From positions 1 through 7,881 of the forward strand of contig JARGNS010000028.1 in assembly GCA_029213105.1 (NCBI GenBank): DNA of 7,881 nt, read 5' to 3'. The position numbers and the translations under genes are program-made. Every line of letters starts with the position of its first letter. Position 1 is the stretch's first letter. This DNA comes from Planctomycetota bacterium (lineage in GTDB: Bacteria > Planctomycetota > PLA2 > JAEUHO01). The notes beneath the pieces were generated by a model. It searched no databases and was not told the DNA's origin. It worked only from the letters and a program-made list of their open reading frames with translations. Below, piece by piece: positions 1-5,353 of the stretch.

Positions 1-92
1 GGACCGGCCTGGGAATCGGCGTGCGGGCCGGCGCCGCCGGGCACGGTGCCGTCGGCCGGGGGATCGTCGAGGTCTTCGCGGTAGAGGGGCAT
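1..92 (-). CDS. 5' end of an unknown leftward protein (partial)
   Basis: An open frame starts at an ATG on the minus strand at 92-90 and stays open to the window edge, giving about 30 residues that begin MPLYREDLDDPP. The visible part is hydrophilic, acidic at first, then rich in Gly, Pro and Ala. It shows no signal peptide, membrane segment or recognisable domain. No strong Shine-Dalgarno sequence lies upstream, so the start is tentative. It would be divergent from the gene at 176, and the 83 bp between them hold a perfect hairpin. The frame could be chance in GC-rich DNA. No function is assigned. Confidence 0.35.
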   Translation of the reverse strand, partial: MPLYREDLDDPPADGTVPGGAGPHADSQAG

Positions 93-102
93 GGTCACCG
101 CA

Positions 103-120
103 CTCGCGCGGGAGCGCGAG
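103..120. repeat. Perfect 7-bp inverted repeat in a divergent intergenic region
   Basis: CTCGCGC (103-109) and GCGCGAG (114-120) are perfect inverted copies separated by GGGA. They lie between the putative leftward start at 92 and the rightward gene at 176. The element could be an operator or an RNA hairpin in the leader of the leftward gene. GC-rich DNA produces such stems by chance fairly often, so the structure is certain but its role is not. Confidence 0.4.
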
Positions 121-145
121 GCGGTCACGGAGCGAGCGCGTCGGC

Positions 146-151
146 TATCCT
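146..151 (+). promoter_or_regulatory. Putative -10 element (GCTATCCT context)
   Basis: TATCCT, preceded by GC, lies 24 nt before the ATG at 176. The same GCTANNNT pattern occurs at 22-24 nt before three other start codons in the window (3225 minus, 4748 minus, 4847 plus), which supports a shared promoter -10 box. No convincing -35 hexamer is visible. Confidence 0.35.
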
Positions 152-175
152 GGGGCGGTCTTCGAGGGCTCCTCC

Positions 176-877
176 ATGCGCGTGCTTCCCCTGCTCCTCA
201 TGAATGCGGCCCTTGTGGGCCTGGCGCTGCTGGCCTACGACCAGCTGCGCGACCCCGCGCCGGCAGGCGGCGCGAACCTGGACGACGCCTCGGCGCTGGG
301 CGCGCTGGAGGAGCGTGTCGTGGCCCTGGAGAGAAGCAAGCCTGTCGAGCTACGCACCGACGGGGGCATGACGAGCCTGCGGCAGCGCATCGAGGCGCTC
401 GAGGCGGGCCTGGCCCCGGCTCGGGCGGCAGCGGCGGTGCCTTCCCCCGAGACGGTCGGGAGGCCCGGTGTCGCGCCTTCGGCGGTGACGGTCGCGCGAC
501 CCGCCTCCGAGGAGCCGACCGACGAGGAGGTGCGCCGCTTCCGCCGGCTCCGGGACGCCGCACGCGCCCGGGAGCGCGGCGATCGGGAGCGCGAGCGTCT
601 GGACAAGGCGCTTGCCAAGGCCGGCATCCCGCTTGCGCCCAAGCAGCGCGAGCAGGTGCTGGCCACGCAGAGGCAGTTTGCGGCGCGTCGCACCGCGCTC
701 TGGAGCGAGGCCAAGCGGCGCGGCGCCGAGGAGGGTGCGGACGCCAACTGGCCGACGATCATCCGGGAAACCAACGGCCTCGTGCGTCGGGAGTTCTCCA
801 CGCAGATCGCCGGGTTCCTTTCGCAGGCGGATGCGGACGCCGTGGCCGAGGCCGTCTATCCCCCGAACTCGAAGTAG
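176..877 (+). CDS. Membrane-anchored coiled-coil protein, unknown function
   Basis: A protein of 233 residues. Residues 3-20 form a hydrophobic N-terminal segment that would act as a signal anchor, leaving the rest outside the cytoplasmic membrane. Residues 39-55 and 64-80 have heptad-like Leu/Ala/Glu patterns (for example LEERVVALE) typical of short coiled coils. A Pro/Ala/Val-rich linker covers about 81-112. Residues 113-225 are highly charged and helical, with IPLAPKQREQVL resembling the LTxxQ-type helices of Spy/CpxP-like periplasmic proteins; that resemblance is weak. The ATG is chosen because GAGGG sits 7 nt upstream. A DUF4149 gene follows after 16 bp, so the two are probably one operon. 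The layout resembles that of the 251-residue protein at 3993-4748. I do not recognise a named family. Confidence 0.8.
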   Translation: MRVLPLLLMNAALVGLALLAYDQLRDPAPAGGANLDDASALGALEERVVALERSKPVELRTDGGMTSLRQRIEALEAGLAPARAAAAVPSPETVGRPGVAPSAVTVARPASEEPTDEEVRRFRRLRDAARARERGDRERERLDKALAKAGIPLAPKQREQVLATQRQFAARRTALWSEAKRRGAEEGADANWPTIIRETNGLVRREFSTQIAGFLSQADADAVAEAVYPPNSK

Positions 878-893
878 CGCGGCCCGCCTCGCC

Positions 894-1334
894 ATGAAGA
901 GCATGCTTCGCAGCGCCTTTCTCTCGCGTCTCGCGCACACGCTCCTCGGCCTCTGGATCGGCGCGATGATCGCCCAGGCCTTCATCGCGGCCCCGCTCGT
1001 CTTCGGCTCCGTGCCGGCGCACCTTGCCACGAAGGACGCCGCGGCGCGCGTGATCGGCCCCGGCTTCGGACGCATCGACAGCCTCGGCCTCCTCGCTCTG
1101 ATCGTGTTGCTCGGCGTGTACCTCGCCCACGGCCAGGGCCGTCGCTGGCGCGCGTGGGTCGCGGTCGTGCTGCTGCTGGGGGCGGCCGCGGACTGCTTCT
1201 TCGTGGCACCGATGATCACCACGCGCAGCGAGCCACAGGCCGTGTACCACGGGGTCGCCGTCACCCTCTGGATGGTGGCGATCCTGGCGGGACTCGTGTT
1301 GCTGCTTGCGCCGCGGACTACCGACCGAGGCTGA
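894..1334 (+). CDS. DUF4149 / TMEM205-like four-helix membrane protein
   Basis: A protein of 146 residues with four predicted membrane helices at about 14-36, 62-80, 86-107 and 118-139. The first helix carries LGLWIGAMIAQAFIAAPLVF, which matches the typical opening of DUF4149/TMEM205-like proteins (a conserved W-G-M followed by an aromatic and APxVF). The loop with GFGRIDSLG and the later PMI and YHG segments also fit. The family's biochemical role is not established. The ATG at 894 is 16 bp after the upstream stop; ATG 903 is an alternative start. Its 3' end overlaps the convergent PNGase F-like gene by 17 bp (1318-1334), so neither gene has room for a separate terminator. Confidence 0.78.
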   Translation: MKSMLRSAFLSRLAHTLLGLWIGAMIAQAFIAAPLVFGSVPAHLATKDAAARVIGPGFGRIDSLGLLALIVLLGVYLAHGQGRRWRAWVAVVLLLGAAADCFFVAPMITTRSEPQAVYHGVAVTLWMVAILAGLVLLLAPRTTDRG

Positions 1335-3225
1335 TGCCCATGCGGCCCGGTTGCATCGTGATCTCGATGCGCTGCGTGCCGCGATAGAGCGTGGCCGGCA
1401 CGGGCCCTTCACGGTCCGCGGCACCCTTCAGGGCGGCGCGCAACTCCTCGAGGGAGTCGATGCGCTTGCCGTCGTACTCGGCGAGGTAGTCGCCGGCCTT
1501 CACGCCGGCCTTGGCCGCGTTGCTGCCCTTCGTGACGTTGCCGATGCGCAGCGTGGGCGCGGCGACGAGGTTGCCCCCGGGGCCGTAGAGCACGAGGTAG
1601 CTGCGCACCACGTGGCTCGCCTTGTTGATCTCCTTCTGGCCCGGCGCCTTGGCGCCGGCTTCGAACTCGTAGGGGTACGCCTCGTAGCGCACCGTGGCTT
1701 CGCCGCCGGAACCCATGTGCGGGGTGAGGTCGATCCACCACGGGTGCACGATGTCGCCGGGCGCCCACCCCGCGCGCGAGAACTTCCACGTACCGAACTG
1801 CGGTCGGTTGGGGTTGAGGTAGACGTCGGCCTTCCACAGCGTGTTCTCGACGCGATGTGCCTTGCCCTCGGCGGGCTCGAAGCTGATGGCACGCTTCGAC
1901 GGGGTGAACTCGCCGATCTGCGAGTGCCCCGTCGTGGTCGTGAAGATGCGGGCTTGCGTCGTGCCCGCGGGGATCGTGACCTCCTGCGGGGGGAAGAAGT
2001 CCTGGAAGTGATTCTCGGCGGACTTGTACTTGGCCGTGCCGTGCCAGAGCGGCTGGATGGCGACCGGCGTGTGCTCCGGCGTGCCGTGGTGGTAGTCGAG
2101 CGAGACACTCATCATGTAGCCGCGGTTCTTGTAGAAGCTCGTTCCGGCGCGCACCTCGATGCGGCACTTGCCCGTGAGCCACGGGCGGAAGTGCGTGACG
2201 TCCACCTTCCAGTGGCAAGGCGTGCGGTACGACGTGATGAACGGCACGATGCCGAGCTTGCGGCCCTCGGCGTCGAAGATGGAGATCTCGCCGTTGCGAT
2301 CCCACTCATCCCAGTCCTTGCCGGCGTCGTGGATGTCGAGCGTCAGGATCACGCGCTCGAAGGCCCACTCCCGGGGCGGCAGGTCCACGACGGTGTCATA
2401 GAAGACCTTGCTGTTGTTCGTCAGCACGTGGTTGAACACCTCGACGTGCAGCGGCGGTCGCGGACGCGTGGTCAGTTCGGTCTGCGAGAACACAAGTTCT
2501 TTGACGTCGAAGCGGGTCGTGGCGTCGGCGCGCGTGCCGGCACCCATGGCGAGTCGCATGGGGTACGGTGTGACGTGGGCCAGGAAGTGCCGGTCGTAGA
2601 CGACGCCGTCGGCGATCTTGACCGTGACCTCGGCGCCACCCGCGACGAACACCAAGTCGATGGAGAGGTCGGCGAAGTTCCCGCGGAACTCCTTGGGCGC
2701 GACGCGCTTGACGAGCTCGCGTCCGTCGTAGTGCAGGGAGATCTCCCGCTGGGGCAGGTCCTGGTAGTTGCCCCAGGCCGAGAACATCTCCTCGTCCGGC
2801 GGGTTGTGGACGTCGATGCCCACGGCGAACGTGCCCTTGAGGTTGGGCTCGACCCAGCTCTTCACGAACGGGGCCGGGCCACGCTGTCCGTACTCCCGGC
2901 TGTTGAGGAACACGAAGGCGCCGCCGTCCCCGCCCTCGAGGACGCGCAGCTTGCAGCGCAGCGAGGCGCGGGCGGCGGGACGCGCGCGGTCGCTGGCGTC
3001 ATGCAGAGCCACGGCATTGGACTGCCGCCGCGTGTCGTGCTCGTCCAGCAGGTGCCACCCGTCCGGCACGCCCTCCATGGCGCGCGGGCCCGTGCCGCGG
3101 CCGAAGGCCGACAGCGAGAGGCCCAGCGGCTGGCCGGCGGCTTCGCCGTCCTCGGCCTGGGCCGTGCCGGCGCCGAGGAGGATCGTGAGGAGCAACAGGG
3201 CGAGCAGGAGGGGCGGGCGCGGCAT
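1318..3225 (-). CDS. Secreted lectin-like / PNGase F-like / PDZ fusion protein
   Basis: A protein of 635 residues. Residues 1-24 form a clear signal peptide ending in AQA before EDGE, so it is exported. Residues about 35-248 look like a concanavalin-type jelly roll; GGAFVFLN and FAVGIDVHNPP recall L-type lectins. Residues about 260-525 resemble peptide-N-glycosidase F, which releases N-glycans from asparagine: DEWDR at 306-310 matches the DEWDR containing catalytic Asp60, followed by PFITSY, a GTPE segment and RAGWAPG (484-490), all in the same order as in PNGase F. Glu439 in IGEF aligns with catalytic Glu206. Residues about 555-630 form a PDZ domain (KAGVKAGDYL, LEELRAAL). The start has GGAGAG upstream. 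The gene is divergent from the DUF2089 gene. PNGase F-type fold: confident. Amidase activity: inferred. Confidence 0.85.
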   Translation of the reverse strand: MPRPPLLLALLLLTILLGAGTAQAEDGEAAGQPLGLSLSAFGRGTGPRAMEGVPDGWHLLDEHDTRRQSNAVALHDASDRARPAARASLRCKLRVLEGGDGGAFVFLNSREYGQRGPAPFVKSWVEPNLKGTFAVGIDVHNPPDEEMFSAWGNYQDLPQREISLHYDGRELVKRVAPKEFRGNFADLSIDLVFVAGGAEVTVKIADGVVYDRHFLAHVTPYPMRLAMGAGTRADATTRFDVKELVFSQTELTTRPRPPLHVEVFNHVLTNNSKVFYDTVVDLPPREWAFERVILTLDIHDAGKDWDEWDRNGEISIFDAEGRKLGIVPFITSYRTPCHWKVDVTHFRPWLTGKCRIEVRAGTSFYKNRGYMMSVSLDYHHGTPEHTPVAIQPLWHGTAKYKSAENHFQDFFPPQEVTIPAGTTQARIFTTTTGHSQIGEFTPSKRAISFEPAEGKAHRVENTLWKADVYLNPNRPQFGTWKFSRAGWAPGDIVHPWWIDLTPHMGSGGEATVRYEAYPYEFEAGAKAPGQKEINKASHVVRSYLVLYGPGGNLVAAPTLRIGNVTKGSNAAKAGVKAGDYLAEYDGKRIDSLEELRAALKGAADREGPVPATLYRGTQRIEITMQPGRMGISLGR

Positions 3226-3248
3226 GGCATCTCTCCAGGGGAGGGGGG

Positions 3249-3254
3249 ATCCTA
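3249..3254 (-). promoter_or_regulatory. Putative -10 element of the PNGase F-like gene
   Basis: On the minus strand GCTAGGAT contains TAGGAT 23 nt before the ATG at 3225. An almost identical element (GCTAGGATC) lies at the same 23-nt distance before the minus-strand gene starting at 4748. No good -35 hexamer is seen. Confidence 0.4.
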
Positions 3255-3270
3255 GCCGAGGTCGTGATTC

Positions 3271-3335
3271 GGAAAATGAAAGTCAGTTTGACGAAAGTGA
3301 ATATCCGTGCTTTCCTATTACGCAAGATGACTTTC
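3271..3335. promoter_or_regulatory. AT-rich region with paired GAAAG/CTTTC inverted repeats
   Basis: This stretch is much richer in A and T than its surroundings. It holds GAAAGTCA (3278-3285), GAAAGTGA (3293-3300), TGCTTTC (3308-3314) and TGACTTTC (3328-3335). The outer copies are perfect 8-bp inverted repeats and the inner pair shares GAAAG/CTTTC, so the sites nest around a centre near 3305. TTGACG (3288-3293) and TATTAC (3316-3321) could be promoter hexamers, though their 22-bp spacing is too wide to pair with each other. The layout suggests an operator, possibly autoregulatory, for the DUF2089 helix-turn-helix protein that starts at its right edge. No binding has been shown; this is inference from repeats. 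Confidence 0.4.
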
Positions 3336-3623
3336 GATTTATCAAAGCACCCCCTGGGCCGTCTCGAAGGCCGGGATCTGGACATGATCCTCGAGCTCGT
3401 CCTGCAGTCCGGCTCGATCAAGGGCCTGGCGAAGGGCTATGGCGTCAGCTACCCGACCATGCGCCAGCGCCTCGATGGCCTGATCGAGCGCGTGCGGGAC
3501 GCGGTCGAGGGGCGCGCCCCGGATCCCCTGCGGGAGGCCGTGGCCCGTCTCGTGGCGCGCGGCGAGCTGAGCCCGGCCGGGGCCCGCGAGGTGCTTGACG
3601 CAGCGAAGGAGAAGGACGCATGA
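3327..3623 (+). CDS. DUF2089-family helix-turn-helix protein
   Basis: A protein of 98 residues from ATG 3327. Residues about 10-60 match DUF2089: GRDLDMILELVLQSGSIKGLAK, then YGVSYPTMRQRLDGLIERV, a helix-turn-helix with the family's SYPTxRxRLD recognition helix, related to sigma-70 region 4. The C-terminal part, with DPLREAVARLVARGELSPAGAREVL, is a short helical tail also usual for the family. It probably binds DNA, but its target is unknown. The frame stays open upstream to a GTG at 3264 and an ATG at 3276. I prefer 3327 because the family usually begins about 10 residues before this domain and because the upstream codons are AT-rich and carry repeats. That start has no Shine-Dalgarno sequence, so it may be leaderless. 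It overlaps the next gene through ATGA. Confidence 0.75.
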   Translation: MTFDLSKHPLGRLEGRDLDMILELVLQSGSIKGLAKGYGVSYPTMRQRLDGLIERVRDAVEGRAPDPLREAVARLVARGELSPAGAREVLDAAKEKDA

Positions 3624-3976
3624 GCCCGTGGTGGAACGAAGCGGTGGGGACCTACATCGGCGCGTTCGGCGGCGCCGGCATCGGCGTGATCGGCGGGACC
3701 TACGGCGCCCTCGCGGGGGTGCTGGCCCAGAAGGGGCGGGCGCGCCGGGCCGTGCTCGGCACCCATGTGGCCTTGCTCGTCCTCGGCGGGTTGACGCTGA
3801 TCGCAGGCATCGTGGCGGTGGCCGGCGGCCAGCCATATCACGTCTTCTATCCCCTGCTGCTGATCGGTGTCATCACGACCGCCGTGCTGGGCGGGCTCTT
3901 CCCGGTCATGCGGAAGCGCTACGCGGCCGCCGAGCACCGGCGGCTCGAGGCCGAGGCGATCCGGCGCGCCAGCTAG
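3620..3976 (+). CDS. Small three-helix membrane protein coupled to DUF2089
   Basis: A protein of 118 residues. The ATG overlaps the DUF2089 stop as ATGA, and a strong AAGGAG/AAGGA purine run lies 4-14 nt upstream, so the two are translationally coupled. It has three predicted membrane segments: about 10-35, very rich in Gly with several GxxxG-like spacings that favour helix packing; about 45-69; and about 75-96. These are followed by a basic, helical cytoplasmic tail (RKRYAAAEHRRLEAEAIRR). No enzymatic motif is seen. Pairing with a putative transcription factor suggests that it senses a membrane condition or sequesters the regulator, but this is inference. It ends 16 bp before the stop of the convergent gene, with the palindrome GGCCATGGCC between them. 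Confidence 0.75.
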   Translation: MSPWWNEAVGTYIGAFGGAGIGVIGGTYGALAGVLAQKGRARRAVLGTHVALLVLGGLTLIAGIVAVAGGQPYHVFYPLLLIGVITTAVLGGLFPVMRKRYAAAEHRRLEAEAIRRAS

Positions 3977-3980
3977 TCAC

Positions 3981-3990
3981 GGCCATGGCC
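3981..3990. repeat. Palindrome between convergent genes
   Basis: GGCCATGGCC is a perfect 10-bp palindrome that nearly fills the 16 bp between the convergent stop codons at 3974-3976 and 3995-3993. It has no loop and no T tract, so it is at most a weak bidirectional stop signal. Confidence 0.2.
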
Positions 3991-3992
3991 CG

Positions 3993-4748
3993 TTAGTCGA
4001 AGTCGAAGGCCGCCTCGAGGCCGAGCGGATCCAGGTCGCTGATGTCGTAGCCGTCCTCGAGCTTCGAGGCCTTCTCCGCACCCAGGGCTTCGCGCATCTT
4101 CGTCTGGTGGGAGAGGCCGACCCCGATCAGGCCGCCGAGGTTGGTCATGACCTTCCCCATGTACTTGGCCGTGACGGCGCCGCGCTTCTTCGGGTCATCC
4201 TTGGCGTCCTCGAACTCGCGGCGGATGTCGTCCACGCTGCCGTCCTTGCCCGCGAGGATCTTGAGGAACTCCTCGCTCGTCTCGCGCGCGATGCGGCGGA
4301 CCGACTCCTCTTCGTCGGCGGTGAGGCCGATCTCGGCGGCGGCCTCCGCGAGGGTCGCCTTCTTCTTGGCGGGTTCCGCCTCTGCGAAGGCCATCGAGCC
4401 GCCCTCGTCCATGGCCTCGGTGACCGACGCCTTCACGCTCTCCTGGATCGAGGGCCGCAGACGCTCCTCGAGCTTGGCCACGAGGGCATCCAGGCGCGCG
4501 TCGGCGAGGTCCGCCGTGACCGCCGACGGGGGGAGATCGCCGCTGCCCTTCAAGCCCGGGGCGTCATGCAGCGCAGGTCGGCCCAACGCGCTCTCGATGC
4601 GATCGAGTCGCAAGACGAGCTCGGACAGGTCGGTGCTGTCGGCCGTCGTGGACGTGTCTGTTTCACTGCTGCCGAAGAGCGTGGCGCCGTAGGCGCCGCA
4701 CACGCCACCGAGCACGCCGACCACGAGTGCGAGGACTGTCTGGTTCAT
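3993..4748 (-). CDS. Membrane-anchored helical protein divergent from nrfHA
   Basis: A protein of 251 residues. Residues 4-25 form a Gly/Val-rich hydrophobic anchor. A Ser/Thr/Asp linker (27-40) is followed by a likely coiled coil (LSELVLRLDRIESAL, about 41-55), a second helix at 79-112, an Ala/Lys-rich stretch and a conserved-looking charged helical domain at about 131-235 (GLTADEEESVRRIARET, MGKVMTNLGGLIGVGLSHQTKMREALG). The acidic tail ends DFD. The GLTADEEE segment recalls the LTxxQ helices of periplasmic stress proteins, but not closely enough to name a family. Cys17 is not in a proper lipobox. GGAG lies 6 nt before the ATG. Its start faces nrfH across 98 bp, so the two promoters overlap. 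A link to nitrite respiration is possible but unproven. Its order of parts resembles the protein at 176-877. Confidence 0.78.
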   Translation of the reverse strand: MNQTVLALVVGVLGGVCGAYGATLFGSSETDTSTTADSTDLSELVLRLDRIESALGRPALHDAPGLKGSGDLPPSAVTADLADARLDALVAKLEERLRPSIQESVKASVTEAMDEGGSMAFAEAEPAKKKATLAEAAAEIGLTADEEESVRRIARETSEEFLKILAGKDGSVDDIRREFEDAKDDPKKRGAVTAKYMGKVMTNLGGLIGVGLSHQTKMREALGAEKASKLEDGYDISDLDPLGLEAAFDFD

Positions 4749-4771
4749 CGGGATCTCCGTCGTGGATCTCG

Positions 4772-4777
4772 ATCCTA
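4772..4777 (-). promoter_or_regulatory. Putative -10 element of the gene starting at 4748
   Basis: On the minus strand CGCTAGGATC contains TAGGAT 23 nt before the ATG at 4748. It matches in sequence and spacing the element in front of the PNGase F-like gene. Confidence 0.4.
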
Positions 4778-4818
4778 GCGCGGCCCAAAGGGAGTGGTCG
4801 TTTCGGCCCAGGCATTGC

Positions 4819-4824
4819 TACGTT
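4819..4824 (+). promoter_or_regulatory. Putative -10 element of nrfHA
   Basis: GCTACGTT contains TACGTT 22 nt before the GTG at 4847. It fits the GCTANNNT pattern seen at similar distances before three other genes here. No recognisable FNR, NarL or NsrR site was found nearby by eye. Confidence 0.3.
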
Positions 4825-4846
4825 CGCGGGTGACCGGGGAGGGACA

Positions 4847-5353
4847 GTGGTCGTGCGAAGCGCCAGAACATGGCTCGCAATCATCGTGGGCATTCCGATT
4901 GGCATTGGCCTCTTCACGATGCACTACGCCGGCGGCACCTCCTACTTGAGTTCTGATCCGCAGGCCTGCGTGAACTGCCACATCATGCAGAACCACTTCG
5001 ATTCCTGGCAGAAGTCCAGTCACCACGGCGTGGCCACGTGTGTGGACTGCCATCTGCCCCAGGAGTTCATCCCGAAGTACCTGGCCAAGATGGACCAGGG
5101 CTGGCGTCACTCGAAGGCGTTCACCCTCCAGGACTTCCACGAACCCATCATGGTGGCCGAGAGCAGTGCGCGCATCGTGCAGGACAACTGCGTGCGCTGC
5201 CACGGCGAGTTGCTGCATCCCTCGATCGCGAACGCCGCGAACGACCGGGATGTCTTGAGTTGCGTGCACTGCCATCGCTCGGCAGGACACGGTGAATGGC
5301 TGGGGCTCGGCGGCCCCGATCGCGGCGAAGCCGCAGAGGTGGACAGCAAGTGA
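4847..5353 (+). CDS. nrfH: Tetraheme quinol dehydrogenase NrfH
   Basis: A protein of 168 residues in the NapC/NirT/NrfH family. One N-terminal membrane helix (about 9-25) anchors a periplasmic tetraheme domain. The four heme motifs are CVNCH (41-45), CVDCH (65-69), CVRCH (115-119) and CVHCH (139-143). The first reads CVNCHIM, the CxxCHxM form in which the Met rather than the motif His ligates heme 1 in known NrfH. NrfH oxidises menaquinol and passes electrons to NrfA. The start is set at GTG 4847, just after GGGGAGGG; GTG 4853 is an in-frame alternative. The longer frame back to ATG 4727 is rejected because it would overlap the divergent gene and add a non-membrane extension. The stop overlaps the nrfA start as GTGA. 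Confidence 0.92.
   Translation: MVVRSARTWLAIIVGIPIGIGLFTMHYAGGTSYLSSDPQACVNCHIMQNHFDSWQKSSHHGVATCVDCHLPQEFIPKYLAKMDQGWRHSKAFTLQDFHEPIMVAESSARIVQDNCVRCHGELLHPSIANAANDRDVLSCVHCHRSAGHGEWLGLGGPDRGEAAEVDSK

Noticed and set aside
350..1264. A 304-residue minus-strand frame opposite the first two rightward genes
   Set aside because: It has Arg/Ala/Pro-rich shadow composition. The plus-strand genes have a ribosome binding site and membrane helices in the expected pattern.
1306..3255. A 649-residue open frame on the plus strand opposite the PNGase F-like gene
   Set aside because: It is a GC-rich shadow frame. It is rich in Arg/Val/Leu without domain character, while the minus-strand frame has a signal peptide and clear domains.
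4690..4748. Lipoprotein signal in the anchored protein (Cys17)
   Set aside because: The residues before Cys17 are GGV, which does not fit a lipobox.
3867..4778. A 303-residue plus-strand frame opposite the anchored helical protein
   Set aside because: The minus-strand frame has a start with GGAG, an anchor and a coherent charged helical protein. The plus frame is a shadow.
4727..4846. A longer NrfH starting at ATG 4727
   Set aside because: The extension overlaps the start of the divergent gene, is unlike NrfH N termini, and the good ribosome binding site lies just before GTG 4847.
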